DNA from: Micrasema longulum
Lineage: Eukaryota; Arthropoda; Insecta; Trichoptera; Brachycentridae
Reading direction: 5' to 3'
DNA length: 64,000 nt
Assembly (NCBI GenBank): GCA_022494885.1
Contig: JAGVSM010003602.1
Coordinates: forward strand, 1-64,000
The notes below the pieces were generated by a model, which had not been told where the DNA came from, searched no databases, and saw only the letters and a program-made list of their open reading frames with translations. The translations under genes were made by a program, and so were the position numbers. Positions 49,290 to 61,900 of this stretch are shown one piece after another. Position 1 is the stretch's first letter. Each line of letters begins with the position of its first letter.

Positions 49290-49740
49290 TTAATTTGTGT
49301 GACTGGTCACCCTTAAGGGTGCCCGGAAGAAGGGGAACAAATACTCCCACTTGTCTCCGACAAGGCGTACTTGCCGAGTCCCCCGACAGACTGTTTTGCG
49401 CTACAAATTCCTAGTATTTTAATGTGTAATATTTATGTGATAACTTTAATTTGTATGTATGATGATACGAGTACGAACTTAGTTGCTAGTTTTATTTGGT
49501 AACGTAACAACCCGGAATGGCTGTAAAATGTACAAAAACACCTCGTGTTTTTATTTTTAAGACTCCTTGACAGATGGATCGTATATTTTTTAAGATTTGT
49601 CCCGGCGCCTAGTTTAGTCCACCAGATGTGGTCGGGAGCGCGTATATGTATACGCTTGTGTTCTGTCGTCGAGCCGAGTGAAGCGGAGCATTAGTCTACA
49701 GGCGTATACATCACACTGGCTGTAGTCGACTTCGTGTAGG
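49290..49740. other. GC-richer, CpG-bearing non-coding patch
   Basis: Within about 11 kb of AT-rich spacer, 49300-49400 and 49590-49740 are clearly richer in G+C and CpG (for example CCGACAAGGCGTACTTGCCG and GGGAGCGCGTATATGTATAC). No open frame or known family was recognised. It could be an old repeat, a 3' UTR segment or a non-coding transcript. Confidence 0.4.
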
Positions 49741-52139
49741 CATAATATGTTACGTCAACTTTTGGTTGTGTATATAATGATTTATGTATTTGATTAATTT
49801 TTTAACAAAAGTATCTACTTAAACTTCATTTTATAGTAGCAAAATATCACGTGCACAATTTGCATCACTGATGTTGGATTGGATTGTCATCGGAGCGATT
49901 AAATATATATTTGTGAATTTGAATGTACTTAATTTGTGTCACAGTGATAGGATTTTAATCAAATTTAGAAATTTGGAACATCACATTTTCATTCGAGAGG
50001 TGCATTACTGTGAATGTATATCTCTCTACGGTATGTATGTATATAATATAGGAACTACTGTCACCAGCCAACTGTATTTTCATTTCCTTACAACTTTATT
50101 CTTGTGATTAACATATTTTGTATGAAATGTGGAAGTTCCAATGGAAGAGATTTCCGATATTACTTTGTAATAAACAAATGCTGTGACAGCAATAAAAAAA
50201 TGAATGATTATTGTGTTTCGTACAAACCTTTATCCAGTTCTTTATTCCTTATTACCTCCCATTACACAATGCTGCCAATGACTGCCGGCCACAGGTGAAA
50301 TTCAAATAAGACTCTACATATGAGTTGAGTTTTTATACAATGGTAATGTTAGGTGCAAAGTTCGATGTTCACAGTAAATGCAGTACTTTAAAAATTGTGT
50401 TTGCTTAATTTTTAGAGAAGTGCATTTGGGCTGTAGTCTGAAATTTGAATTGTCTGATTTCTCCCCAATTGCGTGAAATAATACCATTTCAGGATGAAGC
50501 AAGTAAAAAAATCATATGTTTGTCAATTTCATACCTACTCTTTCTTGCCAAAATGAGAAGGATTATATAACAGAGTAAACATAATTCATGCATGATTGTT
50601 TAATCGGTAAAAATGTAAAATTAGCACATTTGTGGCTACTGCTTGCCTGCATTATGTATTTAGGTCCAAAAGTGCCCGCAGTTTGTTAAAGAGGTAGGTA
50701 CATACAAGTCACGCAATGATTAATTTTTGGAATAATATAATTAACAAATTTTGGATTGCCTCGGTGACATTTGTAAGGTGGATAAAAAAAGTATTTGTAC
50801 ATAAATCAGTATTGATAAAAAAAATATCTCTTTGGCTTATATTTTTGTATCGTTCTTGAACCTTTTATCAATGTGCAATTACAGTGAACTTGAACACCCT
50901 ATCTTATGTTTTATTTACAAAGATAAAAAACCTTCGTAATGATGTATCGGAGAAATCTAATAAAATAGATGGGAGATGGGATGTAAGAAGAGATAAAAGC
51001 TTAATATAATGCACCCGATCTCGTACATTGAATTTTCTGTGGTGTGAATTCTCTTTTATTGCACATATTAACCTTTCAGCAAAGTTACCAACAAATAATT
51101 ACAGGCTTTATATTTTTAATACAAAAAGTTTATGCAAAATAATACTAAGTAAAAAGTTTAATTTTTTGTTTTAGTATGTTTTTAATGGATAAAGAACTCA
51201 TTTGGTTGACATTGTCGCTGTTCAACCTAAATATATTGACTAACCAATGTTTTTTTTCTTTAAAACAAAATTAATTTAAATATTTTAAACACAACTGTGA
51301 AATTTTCCACAAAGTTAATATTATAACGTATGTAATATAATATAACTATTCCCATAAAAACATTTTTTATCAAAATACTTGTTGATTCTAGAGCCCTCCA
51401 AATGATAAAAAAAGCAAATAAATTTTTGATGTTTTTCTAATCGATTAGAAGTAAATAAATTCACTAAAGTCTGTTCTTGTGAATGTTACGTCATAAAATA
51501 TTGGAATAATTACAGTCCTAAATAAAAAGTCGTTTTTTTATTTTCGAAACAAAAGGTGAATTAGCATTATAATGCTCAATCCACAAATTTGAAAAAAAAT
51601 TGTGACTAGTTTCATCGCTATCGTGACATCTTAGAGGCTGGTATCTTTATTATAATTGTTATTTTGAATTGTTTATCATTCCTGTTTTTGTATAAATACA
51701 TTTAATTTTATAATAAAGATCGAAGATGTGGCAAAATTGATGAAAAGTGATGAAAAATTAAGTGAATTTAAGCATAACTCGTCTTTTATTTCTATGGTTA
51801 AATTACAGTGAACTTCCATCAAGAATTTTTACAAACTTGAATGTTTCAACAAGTTAGTTAAAACTTAGTTGCCTTTAGATTCGCTTGCGCAATTGAATTT
51901 TTTTGTTATACTCTCTGATTTTTTTTTTATTTTAAGAGTCCCCTCACTAAGGAAACCTGTTTTAAGGAGGGCTGGCTGTTGGTACTTTTTAAAAATACAT
52001 TATTAATAAATAAAGTTCTAATATGAAAATAATCATTCAGCTTTAACCACCATTTTGGCTTGCATTATGGATTTGGCTGACAGATTGTTTGAAATAAATT
52101 GATATAATGATTGATAACTTATTTCATCATCCATATTAA

Positions 52140-53121
52140 TCATGTACTAGATAGTCTGGCATTGGATAATATATTGAGTATGTGAACTTTGCAACGCATG
52201 GAACTTTTAAGTGGAAGTTTTCTCAACTGAGCCGATATATATTTACCGAACAAATCATATTCATCTTCATACACTTTGCTATATCCAGCCTGTTTAGGAA
52301 TATGAAATAAATCCGTATTATTATTTTTCTGGTCCACATCTGACGTGTCTGAAATGGGGTCCTTGAGGATGACAGAATCGGTGCTCAGCGATGCTTCATT
52401 ATTTGTGTATTTAACGGTATTGTTTGAATCGTCACTGGACTCGGCATCGCAAGAATCGTTCCAATCCGATGAGTTTCTATGCATTTGCTGTAAGTTTCAA
52501 AACAAAATTTAAGCTATAAAAAAATACTACACTGAGTTTTAAAAAAAAAACTTGGTTTTCAATTGCAGGTAACGTATGTTCGTATATTGCGGATAAAGGT
52601 AAAAAATAAAAATAGGCGCGTGGTAGTCAGGTGGGTAATTTGGGTATCAATCATTGACGGTTGTAGCATGAAAAATGTTAATCACGAGACAACTTTATTC
52701 TGCATATGGCTGAATACCATATTTTTTGAGGAAATTGTCATCTACAATTAACAAGAAATAAATGAGTTACCATGGCTCCCCGAGGCGAAACAATATCCTT
52801 TAAACAATTATCCATTGCATGGAACCAAATAAGAGACGATTCGTAAATGTGATTTGGATCTGTGGAATTTTTCATTATTTTTGTCACTTCTTGACTGTAA
52901 GTAGTTCTCAAACTTCTAATTTTTATTTTGACTTTGTTGACATCTAATTTGATCAAATCTCTCAAGTCGTCAATTATTAGTTTATAGGCTGCTTCTGTTT
53001 TCCTCCTATTCCTATAATCTTCGTGTTTAGGATTCCATAAGCACTCATACTTCAAGTATGATTTCACAAATTCTAATGTTAAATTCCCCTGCCAGCGAGG
53101 TACTCGAGAATGCGATGACAT
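52140..53121 (-). CDS. MADF-BESS domain protein (Adf1-like putative transcription factor)
   Basis: Two minus-strand exons, 53121-52771 and 52487-52140, join in phase to 232 residues. Residues about 15-105 form a MADF domain, a Myb-related DNA-binding fold: LEFVKSYLKYECLWNPKHEDYRNRRKTEAAY, with the later IRSLRTTYSQEVTKI and SSLIWFHAMDNCL segments. An acidic Ser/Asp linker follows (about 120-170). A BESS-like C-terminal motif (DLFGKYISAQLRKLPLKSS, about 191-210) mediates protein contacts in this family. MADF-BESS proteins are a large insect family of DNA-binding regulators, with Adf1 as the founding member. The specific orthologue cannot be named. The donor is GTAACT after the codon at 52771, and the acceptor is TTACAG before 52487. 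The ATG at 53121 opens the conserved domain. Confidence 0.85.
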
Positions 53122-53677
53122 GGTGAATTACAGATTATAGGATGGTAATATTCATAAATTGGTTAAACAAAATTCAATTTCGATATTTATAAATGACTGA
53201 GCAAGATGTACAAGAATCACGATAACACAAAGATAAAACGTCAAAGTGACATTAAAATATTGGTATTGGTATTACCATATTATATAATAACATACAGTGT
53301 TACAAGACCGAAATATGTTTAATTACCTACTCGGAGATTATTTTAAAATTGTTAGTTTCAAAAGATTAGTTTTCGCAATAAAAATATCGGAATTTTCAAT
53401 ATTTTTTTAACCGAAAGTTAAACAATCTAAGGATGAAGAATAACTAAACAAGCATGTTTTCACATTTCATTGCTTTTGACTTCTTTCTTACAAATTTTGT
53501 ACATAGTTAATGGTAAAGGAAAAATAATAATCGCATAAGAACTGCAAGAACAATATAAAGGTATACATAACATCCTCAATCTAAAAAAAGAAAGATTCGT
53601 TTTTTAAATTTTGGGGAAAACATTGCTAATAAAAAAATGTTTTTTTTTGAGTTTTGTAAAAACATGGGTATTAAATA

Positions 53678-54420
53678 TAGTTGAACTTGGTTATTACGAG
53701 GAATGGAACCACTTGCATTTGCTCGTTATAAGCGTTACTCATTATACCAGAGAAAGGTTTTTATTTATACAATCGCCATTGCACATTGTCACTAAGTAAA
53801 CAAATAAATACATACATGTACATATAATTCACACAGATTTTTTTTACAGGGGTTAGGTTTTAACTGATCTGGTCTAGAACTCATTTGATATCACCCACTT
53901 GTAATGTTTATTGTGTATTGAAATAAGCCTAGAACATTAAAAAATCAAAAAAACCCCTGAAACAAGCATGTCATTCATAAACTACAAAAGCAGCTGTAAA
54001 TTGTAACAATGTGCTAAACCGGCATTTACTAAGTTCACAAAGCTTGGATTTTTTAAAAACCATGTGTGTTCATTTTTCAATATTGTCGGCGAAAAATCCA
54101 ATTAGGTACTTAGACACTTACATAGCTATCATAAACATAATCCGATCCCAACGCCCGGAGGTATTTATTCTTTACGTTGGCCGACCGTTTAAATTTTATT
54201 ACTTAGATTCTTATTTCGAGAATGATGTTTTTAACAATTGAAGATTTTTTGTATAATTTTTGACAATATTTTTGTTCGGTATGTTCGAGAAGTAGCTCAT
54301 TATAACAGTGAATAATTGTATGGAGAAAACCATGAGCTAAAATGTCAACTAATGTTTACATTTACATCGTTACATCCGAGATCTCGCTATTTCTGTGATC
54401 GTTATAACCGAGTTCGACTG
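53678..54420. mobile_element. pogo/Tigger-like MITE with TA target duplication
   Basis: The left end TAGTTGAACTTGGTTATTAC and the right end, read inverted, CAGTCGAACTCGGTTATAAC form about 24-bp inverted ends. They resemble the terminal CAGT..AACTCGGTTATAACG style of pogo/Tigger elements. The dinucleotide TA flanks both ends (53676-53677 and 54421-54422), as for Tc1/mariner/pogo. No transposase is encoded; secondary internal repeats (CTCGTTATAA, GTTATAACCGA) occur. Confidence 0.75.
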
Positions 54421-56330
54421 TAGTTTATTTTATAATTTCATTGGTATTTTAGATATTTCTTCACTCCATACATATTTATTCGGACTACTTCTCCTACTCA
54501 TTGATTACGTAGTAAAAGTTTTTTTTTTTTAAAGATATGGGAACCCACCTACATAGTTTAGTAATCCAAATTGACACTGCAAGCTTCTGCTAATCTCAAT
54601 AAGTTCTTAATACTGTGTTAGAAAATTCCGTGATGTAAAATCGTGTTACCATAAGCAAGACAGAATATTCTGAAGTTCAGACACTGGAAAAAAAAACATA
54701 GAGACATACTGTTAACTAATTCATTTTCCATGGTTTAAAAAAATTATGCTATAATTTGGGCAAAATAAATTTCAAATCATAAATACGCCAGTCATATAAT
54801 TAGCGTGCACTCTCGCCTGCTGCAAATTACCGGCTGATTAAAAGAATTTCTACTTTTGTTTTTGTCTCTATCACACAAACACCGCCCAAAGAACAGCATT
54901 TCTGTCTTCATTGTTACAAGTTTTATTCTCGTGCTCTTTCTTATGCAGTAAAACCGATTTATTGTGTTTTTGGCATCACTTTCATTCGTATAATTATTCT
55001 TCGCATTGTAAGGAAAACTATTTTTTGTATTAAAATCCAGCATATTTATACAAATTTTACTTTCCAAATCCGATGTGAAAATGTCAATTTGAAGTTAAAA
55101 AAAAATACAACTTCATCATTTAAATAAATAAGAGAGTATAATCAAGTATTGTATTATATGTAGACTCCTGTTACGTTAAATGAGGGTTAATTAATAATAA
55201 AAAAAGTTAGAATAAAGAATTGTGTTTATTCAATATATTATTCTTTGCGCCATTAGTTTTCTATAGTTGATAAAATAAATTTATGTGGTAGAATTTACAA
55301 TAATAATTTACAAGATTTACAAAAAAATATTCAACCCATGGGCATCAGTTACTAATGCATACTTCATAAATACAATACAACATAACAGTTACATACATCT
55401 ATTTTAATTATTAACTCAATTTAATCTTATTACGCAACATCATTTATTCAAAAACGGTTTGAAAAATGAGAAAGAAGCAATTAATTTCTGAAGCTAGAAT
55501 ACTAAAAATAATAAAGTTTAATACTTTATGGAAACTCACCCGAGAGTCAAAAATTCGATATTTTGTGCAAAATTGGTCAATGTACTGAAGATACTAAATT
55601 ACATACATAATTTAGGGTACACTTAGACAAACAAAACACATTTTTGTTCCCATTAAATATCATCATGCAAATATATGTATATATAAATATATATGGCACT
55701 GGTATTGTATCAAACATTTACCATTAAATAAATTTGTTTAAGAAGTATCTACAAATTTTACACCTGACTCGATAAACACGAAAATAATTACTTCAATATT
55801 AAAAGTAAACAGGTAAGTATGTATATCACATTCATTTTAAAGAACAATTATCATTATTTGTTATTAACAACATTATAAGACTTCCAATCATTGTGTTTGG
55901 TGATACATTTCAGAATTTAGAATGTCCTGAGGTGATTAGAAAACATTTTCAATTATTGATCATGCAAATTAAAGAGAGCATATTTTTTTTGTGTGAATGG
56001 TCTGGTCTACAAAACTAACAAATCCATTCTAATGATGACTAAATTCAATAATAAACAATTTCATTACGGCTACATACAATCATTTTCCAAATAAAAATAC
56101 AGTATTTACATTTCGGGACTGAAAATAATAAGAATGCCCAGTTACATTCTGTTTACTTTGGATGAATAAAAAAACACATATTAGGGATCTCGATACAAAT
56201 TGCAATTTTTATATTTTTTTATTAACTTAAATGGGTATCTAGATCTTTTAAAAATCAACACCCAGTTAGAATGGAAAATCAATATAAAACTTCTTTATTT
56301 CTCACTGCATTTTTGTTTACAAAAATTGAA

Positions 56331-56594
56331 ATCGAAGAAGTTCATTGGTTATTTTTATATTTTTTAAGAGACTATCAAACTAAGCCATTTAAAAAAAAAA
56401 GTATCACAACATTCTGTCATTGGTCTATTTCGGAGAACTGGTGGTATCGTTCAAAGTAGTTCGTTTTTATCAACATCGTTTCTAATAATTTTTTCATACA
56501 TTTTCATACACTATTTGAAAGCTCAAATTTTTACCGCACGTAAGAAATCATTTTATGTATCAAATTTCCCATTCCACTAAACTTTCTCATTAAT
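56331..56594 (+). repeat. MITE family A, copy 6 (internally deleted)
   Basis: GAAGAAGTTCATTGGTTATT near the left, GAGACTATCAAACTAAGCC and TTTTTACCGCACGTAAGAAA identify the family. The middle is shortened to about 264 bp in total. The right end is ACTTTCTCATTA. Confidence 0.65.
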
Positions 56595-58918
56595 TAGTGG
56601 CTACATGGTCAAATTTTAGCAAACATTGTAATATTTTTGCTAGCCTGCTAACAATATTAATGTTGTGGGTTATATTAATGAAATAATATAGGTACAGACC
56701 TTAAAGGATAAATCACAGGAGTCACATTTAACGAAATGTCCAGGAAACAAGATTTTATGATTGTGCTATTTCCAAAACATCATAACTTTTCAACCGAATG
56801 AGATAATTTCAATCAGTGTAAAATATTGATTTTTTTGATAATTGTACATATTAAACTAGCGTATCTGGAACAACTGATGTTTTATGCATTCAAACAAAGT
56901 GAACTTTGATGTTTTATTCACATATAAAATAGCTTATTGCGATAATTTCTGCATTTTTAATGTCAAAATGGCCAAAAGTGGACTCCTGTGTTTTATCCTA
57001 TAAGGTAAAAAGATATATGTTCATTTTTTTATTGTCGCATACACAAAAAATTACAATAATAATAAAATTAAAAAAGAAACAACCTAGTTTAAAAACATAT
57101 CAAAATATTCTTAATTAAATAGTTTTGAAAAATAAAGTTAATATTTAAATTTAATGACTGTCAAAAGTAAACAATGTTCAATAAAAATACTGCTTCATGA
57201 TTTATTAAAAGCAAATTATATCCATTTTAAGTAAAGGTTCAATGAACTGAAATGTGTTTTAATTCTGGACTGGAAAATAATAATGCCTTACGTTTAATAA
57301 TAATGAAGATGAAGAAATTTAAAAGCCATTTTTGAGCTAAGAATATAATTAGGTTGTTGAAATATCGATTGATAAAAAAATTACCAAAGGGGCCATGTCT
57401 AATGAAGTTCTGTATTGGAATATTTTTTTATGGCTGTAGTTTTCATTTCAAATTGTATTGTACATTCTAAATTGAGTTTGAAATTCTTAGGATTTAAGAT
57501 TACTACGATTATTAATTTTAACTACATTTCATAAGATCTGTTCAGATGTAATAATGTAAATAAAGAGTAAATATATAGTTGAAACAAATTTATTATAACA
57601 ATGCGGTGAAAATATTTTGATAGATCCTATGCAAAAATATTTCAAAATTGAATGATGTATTTATAATAAAAATTTAGGTAACATCTTTCATCGATCGATT
57701 AATAAAAAATATGTTAATTAATAATCAGTCCGTTACTACATATGTTGAATTCTGGTTTAATTTTCACAATTGCCTAAATCCTAAATAATAAATATTTCGC
57801 TATAAACGATAGCAAGGGCGTGGACGGGTCGATGTAGCGAACTCTCCCTCTATAGGGCAGATATCCACAGTCCCCGTAATACTAGGAAAGGTTACTCCAG
57901 GTGAGGCCAGAACCAATCTCATCTGACGTCACTCCAGGTATTTAAGTCAATTAATAATGAATGTTGAACAATCAATGTTGGAGAATTTATGTACAATTTG
58001 TTTGAATCACATAATCCAGATTAGTAAAATAGTTCAATGGTTAATGACGATTTTTAAGAAAATAGGAATACATTGTACATATTATTATTAAAATACATAT
58101 CTATGTGAGTAAAAATGCAATATATTTTTCTAGTTGGTATTTATTGAATTTGTACATGTTTTAACTTACCCTTTACTTATAGTACATTGTCTGACTGATC
58201 CTTAGTACAGCATGAGCTAACTATAAGTAATAACACAAAAGAGTTTCAATTGAATAAAATCGACAACTGAAAAATATAAAAGTTAAGAAACTATAGTACG
58301 GGAAGTGCTTTACTATAAAATAGGGTTTGTGCGAGGAACTGAGTAAATCATAATTTTACCATAAACTAAAGTGTGTCACTTGTTAAATTATGTAATAAAT
58401 AAAGTACAAACAATCTTATACTAAAAATAAAATTATTCAGTGTGCATTTACAACGTTTCTTATGTTTTCGAAACGGTTTAACTATCTGCTACAGGATTGT
58501 ATATCAAACTCGATACAAGATCATATGAAAACCAAGTATATACATGAACGTATTGCAATCAGATAGAGGATCCAAACAATCTGCGACATGATCAAATGCC
58601 AGCTCAGTGCACGATCGTAACACCTGCTATATGTTCCTATGATAACACTTAATGATTATTAACTTCAGTATCAGAACAACTTATTTAAGGACCATACAAT
58701 AACCTGTATAAGACTGCACGTAAACCTTCTACCTACTGCAGGATAGCGGGGAAAACAAAATTAACAAATTGTTTATGCCGAAAATAAATAAAGATTCAGT
58801 TCCCCATTCAGTTGCGTAACATTACAATTAACTAAGTATGAATCCACTTCATCTAACATCTCGTGATGCAAGATCACTATTGTCGTGCCTTCTAACATCT
58901 CTGTCTGCATCAATTAAA

Positions 58919-61900
58919 CTAAATGTCATGATTCGATTTATGTTCTCGCCTATTGGGCACTGCGATGGGAGCACTTCGATCATTACTGACTATTCCCACG
59001 ATGGGGTTTTCTTCTGAAATTCGCAGCTTGTCCGCCGTATCGCTGTCATTCGCGTACTTAATATCTTCGTGGTGATTATCGGGAGAAGAAGAACCTACAC
59101 TGGAGAGGCTGGAGAGTCCGTCGCAAGGAGGGTCTGTAGCCGGACAGATGTCACTCCCCATCAGTCCATCGGTGGCGGAATCTTTTTCTGTTTCCGATTC
59201 CGTGTCTAGTTTGGAGCCCTCGTTGGCTCTCCGTATCCAATGTTCTCGGTTGATCCTGACACGGTCTACCATGGGATCTAGACTAGGAGACAGCACAGCG
59301 AATGCCTGAAATTATTCAACATTTTAAAATACCAAAACGATACCTAAAACGAATTTAATTAAGTAAAAGAAATGTAATTTTTTTACCTCGTAAATAGGAA
59401 GGCAAATAGAATCGATGAATCCGACTTGCATCATAGGTAACTGGTCTTCTTTTTCACGATTCATAATATCCTGCAAAGAGAAACAAAACAATGTTATGGG
59501 ATTGACAATGTGCAACATGTTGCTGTAGAATGGAGGGGAAAGCGAAACACCATTCTCCTGTAGTTCATTATGAGTACACAGTCGCACCCGGTGAGGCGTT
59601 CATACAGAAAGACAAAATGAAGTATGTATTATTATAAAAGAAAGAAATAAATGATTATAGAGACGAGCCATTTAAAGTCAATATAATGCTAATAGGTATT
59701 TGAGAATTGTGCATAATCTGCATCTGTCGACCTAAATTTGTTTCCTGATTTTTTAATTTAAAAAGACTTAATATTTGAGGAAATTTTTCAAGAGTTATCG
59801 AATGTTCATCGACAGATCATCATCAGTGGAACTACAGCCTGTTGTAGGCACTGACCTCCTCCAGAATCTGTCTCCTTTCCTCCCTGTGCCCTGTGGCTCT
59901 TCTCCAGTTTGTCAGGCCAATCGCTCTAATGTCACTTTCCACTTTATCCAGCCATCTTAATGTTGGTCTGCCTTCCGGAGTGGTATAAAGAATCTTTTTT
60001 GGGGTACGATTTTCATTCATTCTGTGCACATGGCCCGACCATTGTAATCTTCTTATTTTTATGAATTGTGCAATATTGGGTTTGCCATACAGTGCCTCTA
60101 ATTCACGATTAAAATATCTCCTCCACACTCTGTTCTGGTCGACAGATGCAAATCTTTGGGTCGAGAGATGCTAATCTTAAATACCTACTGACATACTTTA
60201 GCTAGCTTACCACTTACTTACCTACAGAACACAATAATGATGCTCATCTAAGTACATTATTTAAAATTATTTTACGTTTGTAAAATATATATATAATTGA
60301 TGTATTTTTATTATTTCACATTCTTTAAATATTTTTTTATTGCTCGTTCTTTTGTTGATATGCCATGTATTTTTTATTGTTTTTGTTGATGTTTTTTTTC
60401 TATGTAGTATATATGGTGATATTGATTTGTAAAATTGTTATACATATATTCGCCCCAACTCAGGACTTTGGTTCCATGGAGTTGGGACTTGTGTCTCAAT
60501 AAATGTTAAATGAATATTTTGTGAATAAAACAAATATATAATAAATAAATCAATTTTAACTAAGGAAAATGACTTACAATGGGAGTGATCTTAAGTTCAT
60601 GCCTCTCAATGTCTCCCTGCTGGAAGAACTCTCTGGTGACCAAGCTGGCCACACGCTCCTCCACGGGCCACGGTTTGCTAATGGCTGCGAGGTCGCACAC
60701 CGTCATGGTCATGGCCCGCAGTAAAGTTCGGTTCTCTTCCGAGGACCACAGTTCTGGATCACGATTGTTCTCCTCGGAGGCAACCAAATTCAGGAACGCT
60801 CCCCGTTTTCTAAAATAAACAGCATACAGTAATTACTATGATGTATAATATAAGGAGTTTAGATGATAGCCAATGATTTACAAGCGAGCAAACAATGCTT
60901 TATTTACCCAAATGTTCTTCAAATAGGTTTAAACTGACAATTTTGACATAGACCAGCCAATGATAGGCCATAAGCCCTATCAGCCCTGCCTAGACTTTCA
61001 AATTTTTGTTCTCTAAAATATTCTCCACCTCATTCGTTACAGTAAAACTCCAACTATCCGGGTTAATGAGTGCCAGACATTATCACATAAAAAATTACCT
61101 AAATATGTCCAGCTAAATTAATTGCTTCGATGAAGAAACGCGCCGCCTGCCAGTGCCCTAATTATGGTGTTATTATAATATCTACTTTATTTTTTATTCC
61201 CTGGTAACAGTTCTAATGCATTTGTCAATAAAAAAAAAACTTTCTCCGATCAAGGAGTTATATTCCAAGTATGTACTTTTAATATGATTAATGGGTTGTA
61301 AAATAAAGAACACAAGAACAAGAAGATATTTTTACCACAGTTAAAAATTTTGTAGAGATATTTGTTATCAATAAAGCAGAAATAAAAAAGATATTTTTTT
61401 AAAAATCTTACAGGGGAAGTGTTAAAATTTTTAGAGTTCCAAACAAGATCTATTCAAAGCTGTTATTACCTAAAGTAAACAGCGAGATCAGTGCTAAGTA
61501 TGGCATCCTCTAATACTTTGATAACCCTCTCGTAGTCCTCTGGAGACAGGTGAAGCAGGATCTGGTTTCCCGGAGAGTTGAGGATCATAAGACATTGATC
61601 AAAGTGGTGGTGCTCCATTGTGGAGGTGGAATACAGCTGGGCAAGTGGGGATGATGCTCTGAAAACGTTATTGAAAAAATTATAAATACATAAATATTAC
61701 GTCCGCATATTTTACGATAACATAGTCATAACTGAAAAAAGCAGAATTTCCAGGAGAGCCTAAAAACTAAAATAACATATTACAATAAAAATACTATTGC
61801 ATATTGCATAAAGAAAGTCGTCAGTGTTTGTATGGACCCTAGAAAGAGAATTTAACCAGCAAATGAAAAATTATAATAAAAAAATAAATATTAAAAACAT

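Larger units (their letters stand above)
41231..52139. other. long non-coding stretch between macoilin and the MADF gene
   Basis: Nearly 11 kb hold no supportable coding gene. Macoilin and the MADF gene converge here. The content is AT-rich spacer with two family A MITEs, a family D copy, a compact hairpin and a short inverted repeat. A GC-richer patch lies at 49290-49740, and an AATAAA at 50169-50174 in the macoilin sense. Part of the stretch may be an extended macoilin 3' UTR, but nothing in the sequence proves it. Confidence 0.55.
53122..58918. other. spacer upstream of the MADF gene and downstream of Pde11
   Basis: No gene is supportable here. Features seen are a pogo-like MITE (53678-54420) and a family A MITE (56331-56594). 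The MADF promoter should lie just right of 53121 and the Pde11 3' UTR just left of 58919. The remainder is AT-rich DNA in which I see nothing definite. Confidence 0.6.

Noticed and set aside
49871..50298. Two small plus-strand frames of 64-78 codons near an AATAAA
   Set aside because: They have no homology that I recognise, lack splice context and start signals of note, and lie in AT-rich spacer.
54792..55067. 91-codon minus-strand frame rich in Asn/Lys
   Set aside because: Composition matches AT-rich non-coding DNA and no domain is visible.
61040..61090. Pogo-like terminus CAGTAAAACTCCAACTATCCG
   Set aside because: It resembles a Tigger/pogo end, but no inverted partner could be found within several kilobases, so no element can be delimited.
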